NCBI GenBank assembly: GCA_036172665.1
Contig: CM069873.1
Location: 47,772,001-47,836,000, forward strand
Reading direction: 5' to 3'
Length of the DNA: 64,000 nucleotides
DNA from: Prosopocoilus inquinatus
Taxonomy: Eukaryota; Arthropoda; Insecta; Coleoptera; Lucanidae
Below the pieces are notes generated by a model. That model did not search any database, had not been told where the DNA came from, and saw nothing but the letters and a program-made list of their open reading frames with translations. Shown one piece after another: positions 30,730 through 43,367 of the stretch (position 1 is its first letter; every line of letters starts with the position of its first letter). Position numbers and translations under genes: made by a program.

Positions 30730-32600
30730 GTATGCATCAATATGATGTGATTGCTATAACTGAAACGTGGTACAGTGGATGGTAATATTATTTCTTTGAA
30801 TGATTATACACTCTTAACACGTGATGGTAGAAGAGCTGGAGGAGTGGCTATTTATTTGAAGAATAATCTTAAATTTTCAGTATTGAACATTTCAGTAAAT
30901 GTAAATTTTGAATACCTATGGATTAAGGTTTTTAGTAAAAATACAAATGTGATTTTAGGCGTCATTTCCAAGCCGCCTTTTGCCGATGTCTGTCTGTTTA
31001 TCGATGCTTTGGAGGACATGCTATCTGGGTTGATGGTTGATTCTCATGAAATTGTGATGTTGGGTGATTTTAATACAAATCTTTTAGACGTTGATACCCG
31101 AACTTGTTCCTCATTTAATAATTTTTGCGATTGTCTCGGACTTGATGATTTATAGAAAATTCCTTGGAATTATGTCTATGAGACCGTAAATGTTAATAAC
31201 AAAGTCAGTATTTTTAATGATTTATTTTATTTTAGACCTATTTAACAATCATGCTCCTCTAAAAATGGTTGAGTTTAAGAAACGTCCAACTCCTTGGATA
31301 ACTGATAACATTAAATTAATGATAGCTATTAAAGATAAACCCTTTAAAGAAGTGAAGAGAAAGTAAACTAATGTTTCTTTTAATTATTATAAACAGTTAG
31401 GTAATTTTAAAACCTCTGCTATTCGGCGGGAAAAACGTGCTTATTTACAACATATTTCTAATATGAAAGATTCAAAACTTTTGTGGAACAGTCTTCCATC
31501 TTTAAATATTTATAATAACAAAAAGAATAATATTATAAAGTTACCGAATAATCTTACGGATGTAAATGACATTAATTCTCATTTCTTTGGCTTTTTGTCA
31601 AATGAGGTTGCGGATACTGATTTAACAAAATTGTATGCTAGTAACGTAAATAGTGATGTCAATTTTTCCTTTTCTTTTTCTTTACTTTCCGTCAGCGATG
31701 TTGGTATTCTATTTAATTCTATCAAATCTCAATCGGTATCGATGGCATTTCGTTAAATATGCTATCCCTTTGTTGTTCATTTTTATTACCTACTATTACA
31801 CATATATTAAATACTTTTTTGCGTGAATGTGTATTTCCTAGTTGCTGGAAAAATAGTATTATAAAACCACTTACGAAAGTGAATAATTCTTCAAATTTCA
31901 CCGATTTAAGACCTATTTCTAATCTTCCCGTTCTCTCTAAACTATGAGACAAGGCTGTGTGTCAATATATTCGTGATTTTTTAGATGTACATACATAATA
32001 GGCGTGTTCTTTTTGCCACAAATCTCATCTAAACTCAGATAAACGTCATTTCCGTTGGCATGAACAAGTAAGTTTGAACTGTGATTTCGATCTCCTACCT
32101 TGTCACTTGTGCATTCCTATTGGTTGCCAGGTTGAAATACTCATTCAAACTTACTTATTCGTGCGAACGGAAATGACGTTTATCTGAGTTGAAGTGAGTT
32201 TTGTGGTAATAAGAACACACCTATTCATTGCCTATTCATCAGTCAGGATTTCGTCCGGGATACTGTTGCGAAATTGCAATGGATAATATTATAGATAATT
32301 TGCTGCGTACCATTGATGATAATAAAATCTCGATTCTGATTTTGTTAGACTATATGAAAGTCTTCGATACTCTTAATCACTCCATTTTACTTACTATTTT
32401 GCTTTATGTAGTCTTCCATGAAAACGCGAGTTTTTCTCTTCCTGCTTAACTGATAGAACTCAGGAGGTTTCATGTGACAATCACTTATCAGTTCCTCTTC
32501 CTATTGTTTCCGGGGTTCCCCAAGGCAGTATACTTGATCCTCTTCTATACACTATTTATACGACGAATATTACTGTATGGTTATCGTTCCGTCCATTTGC
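30730..32600 (+). pseudogene. Non-LTR retrotransposon ORF2 (endonuclease and start of RT), broken
   Basis: The endonuclease is recognisable from YDVIAITETWYSG through GRRAGGVAIYLKNN and VMLGDFNTNLLDVD to about 31155. Pre-RT sequence follows with RPTPWITDNIKLM and EKRAYLQHISNMKDSKLLWN. The RT opens with FPSCWKNSIIKPL and FTDLRPISNLPVLSKL. A MITE at 32001-32221 splits the next block, which continues IHQSGFRPGYCCEIAM and ILLDYMKVFDTLNHSIL; the family has LDYSKAFDT there. SGVPQGSILDPLLYTLFI follows, and homology is lost near 32600, before the YADD box. Many frameshifts and stops. ORF1 and the 3' end are absent. It is of the same general type as 1488-2560. Confidence 0.87.
32001..32221. mobile_element. 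Fold-back MITE inside the non-LTR element
   Basis: The ends GGCGTGTTCTTTTTGCCACA and GTGGTAATAAGAACACACC are flanked by TA on both sides. Arms of about 80 bp pair well (CAGATAAACGTCATTTCCGT against ACGGAAATGACGTTTATCTG) around a short centre. Confidence 0.88.
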
Positions 32601-33060
32601 TATTGTTTATTTTTTTATTTTTCTCCGTTCAAGTTCAATTTTTCGTTGCGTTATGGGTTACGAAGTTTTGCATAAATTTCAGTTATTTTGGTAGTTAATG
32701 AACGATTTACCCCCCTTTTCCTTGTTCGGGCAAAAGGAGAGACGAATAAAAAACTTTGTGAAACCGGCCATAAATGTTTTATATTCCGCATTAATTAATT
32801 TGCAACTTATAGCGCTATTTTTCAATACATTCGCATTTATTATTTATGGTGTACTTTTCCTCGATCCTCAAACGGCAAGTTTTTATTTCTTTCCGCACTT
32901 GTTCGAGTTTAGTTTTCTTTGCTGCTTGGGTGTTGCACTTATTTGTTTAAATTCGCTCACGCACTTCGTTCTTTCTCTGCCCGCAGATTTATTTAATTAT
33001 CGAAAATTTTCTTTACATTTCACATTACATTTTGTTCGCTCGTAATAATTTCGATTCTTA
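32601..33060. other. No gene recognised
   Basis: T-rich sequence with short frames of no recognisable family (for example 32698-33045). Probably decayed element DNA. Confidence 0.4.
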
Positions 33061-33882
33061 GGCTGCCCAGCAAAAATGCTTTAAAGCAAAACGTTTTGCT
33101 GCAATGCAAAACATTTCGGTTAGTCACTGATGAAGTAAAATATTTTCAGGCAAAACGTTTTACTGCATTATGAAGCAATGCAATGTAACATCAAAGAGAT
33201 AAAAAAATGTTCCGTATGAATCATTTACCTCTTTTTGCTTAAACTAAATCGTACAGATAAATCTTACGATTTTGAGAAAAATTCCATACCTTCTTTGTTC
33301 GCTGTTATATTTAAGTTTTGTTTATTAAACTCGCTGTTATAGTTAGTTGTTACCATGACTTCGGACGATGAAGGTATTGTTTTGGATCTGTGGCAGTTTT
33401 TGCAAATGTGTACAAAAGAGGAGATAAGTAATAAAAGAAAACGCTATTAGATGCATCTTATAAATTAAGAAACAGTTAAAAAAATACTCTGAAAACCTAC
33501 AGAACCTATGAACGTTTTGTCCGTTGCATTTTTTCATTTCTTTTCTCTCTTGTTCCATTGAAAGAAAATACGTCTACTTCAGCCTAAATATTTTTTTTAA
33601 TTGACGTAATATTTAATTTCATATTAAAAACACATTCACAGATCAAAACTCTTTAAGTAATAAACGTTTTGACTGCAATTGCTTTAGCGTGCTTTAGAGC
33701 AAAACGCTTAAGTAAAAACGTTTTGACTGCAATTGTTTTAACGTGCTTTAAACTGCTTTTTGTTTTGCTTCACCAGTGTGTGCTTGGTCCTATTTAAAGC
33801 ATTGAAAAAGCACGTTCTAATAAGATTAGTCAAAAACGTTTTGTAGGAATGTGCTTTTGCTTTATGAATGTCTGGCCAGCCT
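33061..33882. mobile_element. Non-autonomous element with GGCTG-CCAG ends
   Basis: GGCTGCCCAGCAAAAATGCT at the left and AATGTCTGGCCAGCC at the right are imperfect inverted ends followed by AAAGCAAAA-type words. Inside, a unit of about 52 bp (AAACGTTTTGACTGCAATTG) is repeated at 33664 and 33718, and AAAACGTTTT words recur at both ends. No transposase frame. Confidence 0.55.
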
Positions 33883-33977
33883 TAATCAAAACAAGTTTAG
33901 CATTTTGTTGCGAATTGTTTACTATCCCCGTATTTTCATAATTTTTTACCCACACTCTTTGTTTTAAACTCGCAATC

Positions 33978-35266
33978 ATGTCGGTTGAGAAACTAAAAAA
34001 ATATAAATTGTGTCGTTTATCAGAATACACTCGTCTTAATGAAATACATGATCTGGCATCTTCCACTTTAACGGATGCCAAATTACGCGAAAGTTTTAGA
34101 GCCCGTATGGATGATTTGGAAGTCATTAAATCCGAGTTTTTTAAGTATCACAATACAATTATCGGACTCACAGATGACGAAAATTCAAATACCAACTTTC
34201 AGTGGAGACATCACTACATTCTTATCCTACAATGATATATTCTGTAATCCATTCATCGAAAGAACTCTCTCCAATCGAAAAATTTAATTATCTTTTAGTT
34301 TCCTTAAAGGATGACGCTTTTGTTTTTTTTTTGTAGCATAAAAATATCCGTCATATTTCCAAAGCTCATTGGAACGCTATAGATAGTGTCAAACGTATAA
34401 GTTCAGAAAATCGGCAGGAGATACGTAACTTAATCGATACATTTTCCAAGAATGTAAATGCTCTTAAAAACTTTAAAATGCCTGTTGGCCTTGCTGATTT
34501 TCTTTTATTTTCCATGTTGGTTAAACGTTGTAATATTACTATAATTACTCGCTTTGAACTACATCACGGATCTGATGATATTCCTAACTTCAACGAATTA
34601 CTTAAATTTCTAGAGCAACAATGGAATGGTTTGAACAATTCCACTGTAATTGTTAAGTCGAAATTTAAGAAATTCGAGCCTAACAAATTACATATTCGTC
34701 CCTTTACGGCGCTATTAGCCAACAATTCCACTGTCTCTCACTGTGCTGTTTGTAATAAAGATCATTCAATTTACAAATGCCCAGAATTTACGGTTCAGTC
34801 CGCAAAAGAACGTTCGTTAAATCGAAACATATTTGTATTAACTGTTTAAGTAATCGACATGCTACCAAGTTGTGCAAGTCTTTTTCAAGCTGTCATAAAT
34901 GTGGTCAGCAGCATCATACTTTTTTACGTTTTTCCGAGTCTCCCTCTGCTTCTACTCCGGTTGTTAATTATTCAACCTCACAAGTATCAATTCTAACGTC
35001 TACGGTTTCGACATAGAGCTGTTTTAGCAATGCTTCAATGCTGCATTCCTCGTAAAGACTGTATTGCTTTCTATCCTACGGGATAAAGTTCTGAATGGCA
35101 CTTCTGTCTTGGACTCATGTTCTCATACCTCTTTTATTACTAACCAAGCTATCGACAAGTTAGGCTTATCGAAGCAAGATATGTCTTTAGTAATTAGTGG
35201 TATAGGAGAAACAACTCAGGTAACAAGTTCTGGTACAGTTCCTATCACCATTGTAACCTTGAGGTG
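33978..35266 (+). pseudogene. gag: BEL/Pao gag and protease fragment
   Basis: The start at 33978 opens a BEL-type Gag N-terminus (SVEKLKKYKLCRLSEYTRLN). After a frameshift come LQIPTFSGDITTFLSYNDIF, then SKAHWNAIDSV and VGLADFLLFSMLVKRC. A zinc-knuckle region shows CAVCNKDHSIYKCP and, in another frame, HICINCLSNRHATKLC and CHKCGQQHHT. The protease frame (35064-35267) has VLDSCSHTSFIT, where Cys replaces the Gly of the usual DSG. Homology stops at a GGTGACCTT repeat at 35260, so RT, RNase H and integrase are absent. No LTR is visible; the 5' side is occupied by the element at 33061-33882. Confidence 0.88.
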
Positions 35267-35320
35267 ACCTTAAAATGACCTTGAGGTGACCTTGAAATGA
35301 TCTTTCGGTGACTTCGTAAC
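35253..35320. repeat. Short GGTGACCTTGA repeat
   Basis: ACCTTGAGGTGACCTTAAAATG is repeated about 2.5 times with changes. It marks the point where the BEL protease homology ends. Confidence 0.65.
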
Positions 35321-35529
35321 AGACCTTGAAACGCGGTGACTCAAATGTGATGGTTTTGAAATAACCCTGACGCAACCGGTTATTGAATATGTACATACAT
35401 ATACCTATAAGGAGGTTTTTAATTTGATACCCATAGACGACGGTTGACCCTCAGATTGAGTTTACGAACCTCTTGAACGTTGTAAAGGCGATATTTTCGT
35501 GAACGTTGTGTGTATTAGAATTATAAAAC

Positions 35530-36950
35530 ATATTTGATTGCAATCAGTGTGGCAAACAATTTAAGCGAATCGATAATGTGAATCGTCACTTGTGTACATC
35601 ATGCCAGGGAAAACGTTTGAAATTAGATGAAATTGCTGGACCGTCCAAAGTTGTTGACCCGTTGAACGTTATGAAATGTGATGTGCTTGAAATATACGTC
35701 AGTAGAAAGTGTTTCTCAGCACATTTGCTTAGTAATTCATATAAATGTAATGCTTTTGTGGTTGTCGATAACGGTGTGGAGACGGTAACTGCTGGTGTAT
35801 TCGGAGACAAAATCGTAACGTACCGTATAACGGAACCTTACAATTATGTTGATGTCGACTTTGGTTCAAAGTATATTAGACATACATGCATTAAAGTGGA
35901 ATGTGGAAATTTTCGGGGTCTATTTCTTAGATTCTAAACAAAGTTCTGAGATAAAATCTTTTTACACGAAGACTAAAATAACTTGTTTTGGAACTGATAT
36001 ATACAATATATATCGCAATTTTATAAATGAAATACATGTAAAAATGTCGGAATTTCAGGAGCGAGATTCAGGCAAAGAAAGCAATAGGTGCAATCGTTTA
36101 GAATAAAACTTAAAGTTGCAAATATTGTTACAGAATTGACTTTGTGCAGAATTTTATATACAGTAGTCAACATTAATAAATACAATCCACTGAAAGCATC
36201 CAGCTTCATGCCATCACCGTCCTCAATAAGTGCGAAGAAAGCTGTCATAAATGTTAGAAATAATGAAAACGCTTGCTTTGCCTGGGCGATAACGACAGGT
36301 ATACAGTCAACCGACAGGTTTTCCTCAAAGGATGTTTTCGTATCCCCATTATAACACAGTAGCGGACTTCACTGACCTAGAATTTCCACTGAAAGTTTGT
36401 GACGTGAAGAAATTTGAAAGCAAGAACAATATTTCTATAAATGTTTACAGACTCGGTTCCCATTATAATGGTAAGGTTACGGTTCATGAAGTTGTAGGTA
36501 GGTAACAACGACACGAAAGGGAAGACTGTAAAGTTATCAAAACAGTCTTACCGTCGACAGATTTAAAAATAAATAAGTATGGTGAATCTTTGCCAGAAAA
36601 TATATTACAATTTGAAAAACAGTTAAAACTTCCTTTTATTATATGAGCCGATTTCGAAGCATTACTAAGACCACTGGACAGAGTAGAACGAAATCCAGAT
36701 AAATCTTTCACTATTAAGTGTTATGAACACGAACCTCATTCATTTGCATATTACATTAAGTGCAGTTTCAATGGTAATTTGTCAATGTTAAAGTTATGTC
36801 GCGGAAAAAATGCTGCCACTGATTTTATAAAATGGTTAAAAAAAGATATTAAAGAAATTTACGATAAATATTTAAGTAAAATTGAGCCAATGACTGATTT
36901 AACACAAGAAGATGTGGATATAAAAATGACTTTTACCTTTTTATTTTAAA
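35530..36950 (+). pseudogene. Polinton-type DNA polymerase B, N-terminal fragment
   Basis: A C2HC finger (CNQCGKQFKRIDNVNRHLC) opens the region. Later blocks match the polymerase at 54.5-58.1 kb: EFQERDSG near 36050, KKAVINVRNNENACFAWAIT near 36235, and a VCDVKKFE stretch near 36400. PFII-stop-ADFEALL near 36635 is the exonuclease I motif (DxE), carrying an in-frame TGA. Similarity ends near 36945, before exonuclease II. Frameshifts separate the parts. It is a second, independent Polinton relic, on the opposite strand to the main one. No other Polinton genes are adjacent. Confidence 0.82.
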
Positions 36951-37783
36951 GCAGCTTTTCCCATTTTTAGGTTTTAAATTAATTATCGAATAACAAAGTT
37001 TTCAAAATTGAAAAATGCTAAACGTCACTGTCAGTAGTTTTGAAGCATCTTTCATAGGCGCTGATCTGCATATAAACAAGAGAACAAGTTACCAAGGGTA
37101 ACTAGTAACAATTTTACTTCACTTGGAACTGCCTGAAACGAACACATTATTACGTGTATTAAATAGTTATAATTATTAATATAAAACATTAATAGTTATA
37201 ACTTGTATATTGGTATAAGCCCCCACAATCTCATGACCTACTTTCTCGGACCCGGGCGAATTGGAGTGACCATACATATACGTTGTTCACAAATTAAAAA
37301 ACCACCACCTGTTGCATTATGTTGGTATAAAACATAAGTCCCCTATTAACATTAACAACATACTAAGTTTCAAGGTATTTGAAGTTTCATGTCAAAGTAA
37401 TTTGTCAATTCAATTTTACCATTAGATTATTTACATTTTTATTTATTTTGAGGAGCTGTTTCAATTAATTACAGTTTGTCTGTTATAAAATTGCTTGCGA
37501 ACTATAAGGTAAAAACCATGAATTTATCATAATTATTAAATTTAGAACCAGGGATTTGTTCCGAACGTATAACCTTATCGTTTATTTCAAACACTTGCCA
37601 ATTTTGTTACCAAATTTTTAAATAGGACACTGTTACCGGTTGTATTTTTCACAAGGCAACACCGCCACTGGTCTTTTAATATGTGAACAAATTATACACG
37701 TTAGTGTATGTTATATGTTAATGTAGCAGGTTATAAGATAACTTGTCGAAATTCATATTTTTATTCATAGGTGGCAGTTTTAC
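36951..37783. other. No gene recognised
   Basis: AT-rich sequence without an open frame or clear repeat. Confidence 0.45.
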
Positions 37784-38112
37784 TACATAGAGTCCAAGGT
37801 TGGTAGAGCTGGACTGTGTATTAGAAGGTTGCCTTGAACAGTGGAGGGGACAAAGGGTGCGTATCTCGTTACGTCACATCACGTAATAAATTCCATTGAG
37901 CATATTAACGAGATTTTTGCGTTATTTTATCAATAGGACCATAGAATTGATTCCATTTTTAGTGAATTAGATTAAGCTTTAGGAAACAGATTAAAGTTTC
38001 GTGTGACGTCACGAGTTACTTTTGCGGGGAGGAAATTTCAAACTGCATATTAAATGGGAACGGGGCAACCTGCTAGATGCAATATCAGTTTTACCAACCT
38101 TGCATAGAGCCT
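37784..38112. mobile_element. Imperfect palindromic MITE
   Basis: CATAGAGTCCAAGGTTGGTA at the left pairs with TTTTACCAACCTTGCATAGAG at the right. Further inside, GTTACGTCACATCACG pairs loosely with CGTGTGACGTCACGAG. The arms are diverged and there is no coding frame. Confidence 0.5.
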
Positions 38113-38369
38113 AAAGCACTCGATCTCTATCTAACGACAGGTACTGTTTTTAACACGCGACGGTGGGTATTTGACCTTGAACGAGTGAGTTGTCGAAAAT
38201 GACAAACTCAAATATTTTATGTAAATCAAGACGAAAAGTGAGGCAGATAACTTTAAATTTCTATTTTATTGGGACAAAATACAACATTGTAATAACTCGA
38301 AGCGTTTACAATAGGAATATGACATAATACACGTAAATGAGAAACTGTAAGTTTCTAATCTTTAACCAA
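38113..38369. other. No recognised feature
   Basis: Short AT-rich stretch up to the start of the 4.8-kb duplication. GAGAAACTGTAA(G/A)TTTCT-like words are present on both sides of the boundary. Confidence 0.4.
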
Positions 38370-38571
38370 ACAAGAATCAATTGCTAGTATGAGAAACTGT
38401 AAATTCTGCTTAAAAAGCATCTGTTTTGGTCAAGTATTACCTACGGTTCTTTGGACTGGACAATGAATCTCGTTTTTATCCTCATTGGTTTTGGAATTTG
38501 CTTAATCTAATTATTTTTTAAGTTCGGAAAATTAGTTTTTTTACTTTCAATATTAACATTTTAAAAAAAAT

Positions 38572-38823
38572 TGTTGCAAATCGTTTTTGATTGCAGTGAA
38601 AACCTCGAGCAGCCTCTCTGTACAGTTGTTTCAGCCCTGCTTGGGGCTTCGTCAGCAGAAACATAGCTCGACATTCCCACTGCAAACAAAAACGACTTGT
38701 CCAATTTATTCGCAATTGCGATGTAAGAGTGATGAACAGATAAAACAGCGACATCTTACTATCGCTTTTTACCTGACATTGCAGTAGGATAGACAAATTG
38801 AAGCGGATTTGCTCCTAATAAGT
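38572..38823 (+). repeat. 311-bp satellite monomer (partial), unit 1
   Basis: The single copy reads from GCAAATCGTTTTTGATTGCA through GCTCCTAATAAGT. It lacks the CCCCATGCAAGG part of the full monomer. It has TTTTTACCTG where other monomers have TTTTTGACCTG. Confidence 0.9.
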
Positions 38824-39699
38824 GTTTGCATGACATGTTATTTTGTTTCATTTTATTTCGCATGGCAATAATTGTAAGTAAAATAAAAACTAAATATTAC
38901 ACTAATATGATTTATTTGTATGAGGCATTTATTTATTATAATTTTTAATTATGAATGGAATGATTAATCATTTTACTTAAGGTGAAGGTTGATAAATTAC
39001 CATAGTTACCAAAATTTAGAAGTAAGGTTTAAACTAACGAAAGTTTACTGTCCGGCTTTCTGTTTTCCCAACTGTACCTGGCAATATAAACTCTTGAATT
39101 ATGGGCAGTAATGTTTCTTTATTTCTAAAATAATTAATTTCCTTCGGTAATTAAATTTGGAGTAAAAAGAAAATTTTTAATTTATCAACTTTTGTCCGAT
39201 GAAAATTGTAAGAAAACTACTTTTTAAATTTTAACCGGACACTATAAAATTTAGAAACTGTTTTCACTCCTGACAAAGCTATCAATCAGCTACCAATCAA
39301 TAGTGAAACGTTTAACGCTCTTTCTAATTTTTAGTGTCAAGCTAAGTTTAAAAAACAATTTTCTGAGAAAATTTTTACTTTAACTACTGGAATGCCGTCA
39401 AAAAGTTTATGTAAGCAGGCCCTGGTGTGGTCCGATCGTGATTGATGCAACTCTTTTTCAAATCTTGGTTAGTAATCACTTTTATATATTTAGTACCTAT
39501 AGAGTGTTTTTATTTTATCCTACAACATATCCCTATGTTGCATTTTAAAATAATTACATCAAAGCTTTGTAAATCTAGGCAACTAAGGTAACATTCGTAG
39601 TTACTTTTTATTCTCAATCTGTCTGATGACTGTCTAATGTGACAGACATTACCATGAATTTGTGAGAAATTAAGAAATTTTTAAAAATTAAATTGTCTT

Positions 39700-39829
39700 A
39701 TGCCCGATTTCTTCACCTACAGATAAATTTATCTGCCAGGTAGTATCCTGGGAAACTATTGTCGATACAATGGTTGCTAAGAATAATACCTGGCAGATAA
39801 ATTTATCAGGAGGTAAAGAAATCGGGCAT
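39700..39829. mobile_element. Small fold-back MITE, unit 1
   Basis: ATGCCCGATTTCTTCACCTA and TAAAGAAATCGGGCAT are inverted ends. CAGATAAATTTATCTGCCAGGTA pairs with TACCTGGCAGATAAATTTATC inside. About 130 bp, non-coding. Confidence 0.85.
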
Positions 39830-39974
39830 TAATTTTATCTGTGGAGAGTTTCTAGCTGGTCATGCTTATTGTCTCATGAATATCGTCTAGGATATATTGA
39901 AATGCCTGTTTAAAAATGAATTAAACATGAATTAATCTTAAATTTGTATCGAAAGTTTCATTTCAAAATATACT

Positions 39975-40244
39975 GGACCTGAATTTGTAAATTAGCGTGA
40001 ATTTCTTTATGTACTATAATCTATGTCTAAATCTAACCGTTTTGAAATATTTTACATTTTATCTAAAAACTGTCGATTATTTTATTTATTCATATTTTGT
40101 TTATTTTTAACTTTAGAGAAAAGATTTTCGGTACAGATGTAGTTGATACTTTAACTTATTCTAAGCCACTATTAAAAGTATTTTTATCGTTACAGGGTGA
40201 TCATGGTACTAACCAAAATATCAGAAATTTCAAAATGACATAAG
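39975..40244 (+). repeat. Dispersed repeat, direct copy in unit 1
   Basis: TTTATCTAAAAACTGTCGAT, TTTAACTTTAGAGAAAAGAT and AATTTCAAAATGACATAAG also occur, inverted and with mismatches, at 47965-48250. Confidence 0.75.
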
Positions 40245-40629
40245 TCAATTTTCTTAAATAGCATGCCCTATATTTCTATATTGTAAATTGTTCGTCTAAT
40301 ACAGTACTTTCGTTTTTGTCATGCATGGCTTATACCTATCTGCTACATTTTTTTAGAACTCTAGACCTGTATAAATTATTTGTTTTAAAACGAGTAACTA
40401 AGGTGGCCATGGAAAACAAACGAACCAGCTGACATTAATAATTAGTTTACCTGTTTTCCACAGCCACCTTATACAATTATAAGTTTTAAAAGAAATAACT
40501 CAAATGGATATAAGGCTCTCGAAAAATATTGCAGATAGGTATAGAACATTCATGACAAAAACGAAAGTACTGTATTAGACGAACAATTTAGGATATAAAA
40601 ATATAGGGCATGCTATTTAAGATATTTGA
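40245..40629. mobile_element. Palindromic element (385 bp), unit 1
   Basis: The ends TTCTTAAATAGCATGCCCTA and TAGGGCATGCTATTTAAG pair. The arms include TTCGTCTAATACAGTACTTT against AAAGTACTGTATTAGACGAA. The palindrome is almost continuous to its centre near 40437. Confidence 0.88.
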
Positions 40630-41400
40630 TTGTATTGTTATTTTTCGTGGAACAATTTTTGTTTGTAATAACGCATATAAATTTTTTTAACATGAAACTC
40701 TTACAGGTTCAGGGTCGTGACCTTTTTGTTTGTTGTTTATAACAATCTTCTGGGTTCTTTTCTAATTGTTATAAATAAAAGCTCAGTTATAATTTTGAAT
40801 GAAGTTCAGAACAATTTAAAATCGTTTATTTTCTTTTATGGGTTTACTTAAGAAATTTTTGATTTTGCATCAATAAATGAAATGTATTTCTTTCTTTTAA
40901 ACGGGTTATAACAAACTAAGTTCCTGCAATGGAGTTATTAATTGTTTGATGTTTATTTTTACGATACTCCTACGTTAGCTTTTCTTCAAATGTTTATTAC
41001 TCGTCGTGACATTTAACGTTGAATTTGTTTGAACGATCCTTTATTAAAATTGATAAGTGATTTAAATAGTTCCCGACGTTATGTTAATATTTTTGTTCAT
41101 CTTACGGCTTTTATCCCATCTGCACTTTATTATTAATGTACATGCGCTCACTTGTTCCTAAGTTTAATTCAATAGTAACTTCGACACTATACTTCCGTTT
41201 TTATCTGACTTTCTTCGATAATACCCGACGCGGATTGTTTGCTGGTATTTTGGTCATCTTTTTTGATAATACCCAACGCGGATTGTTTGTTGGTATTTTT
41301 CGACTTCCTGCGAAAATCGCTCCATCCCCTTATACGTGGGCTGCTGGAAAAGTTTCTGGAAACGGTATAAAAAAACGCATATGAAATTTGGTAAACGGTA

Positions 41401-42422
41401 TCATTGTTTTTCGAAGTATTCGCCTTTGACATCAATACACTTTTGCGTACGCTCGAACCAATTTCTAAAGCACGTTTTCCACTCTAAAGATGGTACCTCA
41501 GAAACCAGTGTCCGGAATGTTTCAACCGCTGTTTCAGCCGACGAAAATCGTTCACCCCGCATTTTATGTTTGATGTTTGGGAACAAAAAGAAATCATTAG
41601 GTGATAAAGCAGGTGAATATGGACAATGAGTCATTAATTCAACATTTTTGTTGGACAAAAATCAACTGTTTGACGAGCTGAGTGAGAACTGGCATTGTCA
41701 TGATGGAGAATAATTCGTCGATTTCGATTGTTTCTTCTTATTTGATCGATGACTTCCGGCAAACACATTGTAGTATACCAATCTGCATTCACGGCTTTTC
41801 GATCCTCTAAAGCCACGGTTACTACACGTTCAATTAATCCAAAGGAACAAGCAATCATTTACTTCGCAGCTCTGCATGAACGGACAACTTTTGTTGGTTT
41901 TGGTTCATTCTGAAATACCCAAACGGCAGATTGTTGTTTACTTTCTGGGTCGTACGAATAGATCCACGTTTCGTCACCAGTAACGATGTTATAAACTAAA
42001 TTTGAACGACCTCGATTGAATTTCTTGAGCATTTCTTCGCACCATTTGACACGACCCTGCTTTTACGCTTCTGTTAAATTGTGTGGGATCCAACGACTGC
42101 AAAGCTTTCGTACGTTCAAATGATCATACAAAATCTGGTGTATTGCTTTCGTGTCAATGCGTAAGGATGTTTGAATCTCACGGTATGTCACATGTCGATC
42201 TCGCTCAAGCATTTCACGCACAGCATCTACATTAGTGGCAACAACAGATGTTGATGGACGACCTTCACGAAATTCGTCACTGAGAGAGGTACGTCCACGC
42301 TGGAATTCGGCAAACCAATTATAAACATTGCTATTTGATGGTGCCTCATCTCCAAAAGCCAAATGAAGCCGATCGAGGCATTGTTTCGGCGTTAGACCAT
42401 ATTTGAAATCGTAAAAAATCAT
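41401..42422 (-). pseudogene. mariner transposase, inactivated, unit 1
   Basis: The minus-strand start at 42422 opens the mariner DNA-binding region (MIFYDFKYGLTPKQCLDRLH) with the GRPSTS hook, DRHVTYREIQ and the WIPHNLTEA linker (WVPHxL in the family). A stop follows at 42063 where the family has Gln. The catalytic domain continues in frame blocks: GDETWIYSYDPESK (first Asp), a stop before MIACSFG, then HHDNASSHSA (second Asp), a frameshift, and YSPALSPNDFFLFP with the third Asp, as in the D,D34D mariner signature. The C-terminus ends at 41401. Terminal repeats were not resolved. Both duplicated copies carry the same lesions, so the gene died before duplication. Confidence 0.92.
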
Positions 42423-43367
42423 GGTACGAAAATTTTCACGCGAGATTTCCTTGTTTACACAAAATTACTTTTTTTCAAATGTTGTAAAAACAAAACTAGT
42501 TCACTTGGATAGGAACTGTCAATAGAATTATAGGCGAAAAACGTCAAATTTTTGAATATGACAGTTGATAAACGCTAACAATTCTAGACCTGACTATCCT
42601 TACAGCGCGTCATTCCTAATTTCTAGTAAACACTTTTTTGCTTAAAGAGTTTTATTGCTTTTCATAAAAAAAAGTACTTCCTTACTACTGTTGCTGCCGA
42701 CTTATGTAATGTTTTAAATGAATTCCCTTTACAGATACCAAACAATAATCTCCGTGCATATTTTGTTTTGTTACCACGAATGTGTTTCTTGTTGTCGTGA
42801 TGCTTGAAGACTTCTTGGCCGAAAATGACCATTTTGGCTTACAATGTGTTCACCTTTTGCTAGGCTTAAGAGATGCCTTCATATCAGCAAAGTCCTGAAG
42901 TCCTTTATTATATCGTAGAAGCTTCAAGACTGACTTTAAGTTGCAGTTCAATGTGTTTTGTCGTAACCCATATCATTTAATTCATGTAACAAAATTTGTG
43001 TTTTTGTGTAAGCATTATTTGAGGCGAAATACCTTGGAATTACAATTCTCCCTTGATACACGAAAATTAAACTGACTTTAAACAAAATTCTGATGCGAAA
43101 TCATAATAATACATCCCAAAAATGTAAATAAAACTTATTTAACATAATCAAAATTATAAACATAAACAAGAATCAATTGCTAGTATGAGAAACTGTAAAT
43201 TCTGCTTAAAAAGCATCTGTTTTGGTCAAGTATTACCTACGGTTCTTTGGACTGGACAATGAATCTCGTTTTTATCCTCATTGGTTTTGGAATTTGCTTA
43301 ATCTAATTATTTTTTAAGTTCGGAAAATTAGTTTTTTTACTTTCAATATTAACATTTTAAAAAAAAT

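Larger units (their letters stand above)
38370..43163 (+). repeat. 4.8-kb tandem duplication, unit 1
   Basis: Sequence from AAACAAGAATCAATTGCTAG at 38370 to AAAATTA near 43155 recurs from 43164 onward at an offset of 4,794-4,796 bp. The only difference I noticed is GT missing near 38401. The unit holds a satellite monomer, two fold-backs, a dispersed repeat and a dead mariner. Its stretches at 38824-39699, 40630-41330 and 42480-43163 have no recognised features. Confidence 0.95.

Noticed and set aside
32698..33045. 115-codon Phe-rich plus-strand frame
   Set aside because: Low-complexity T-rich DNA; no domain or homology recognised.
41136..41629. Plus-strand frames over the mariner
   Set aside because: Shadows of the minus-strand transposase; mariner motifs are only on the minus strand.
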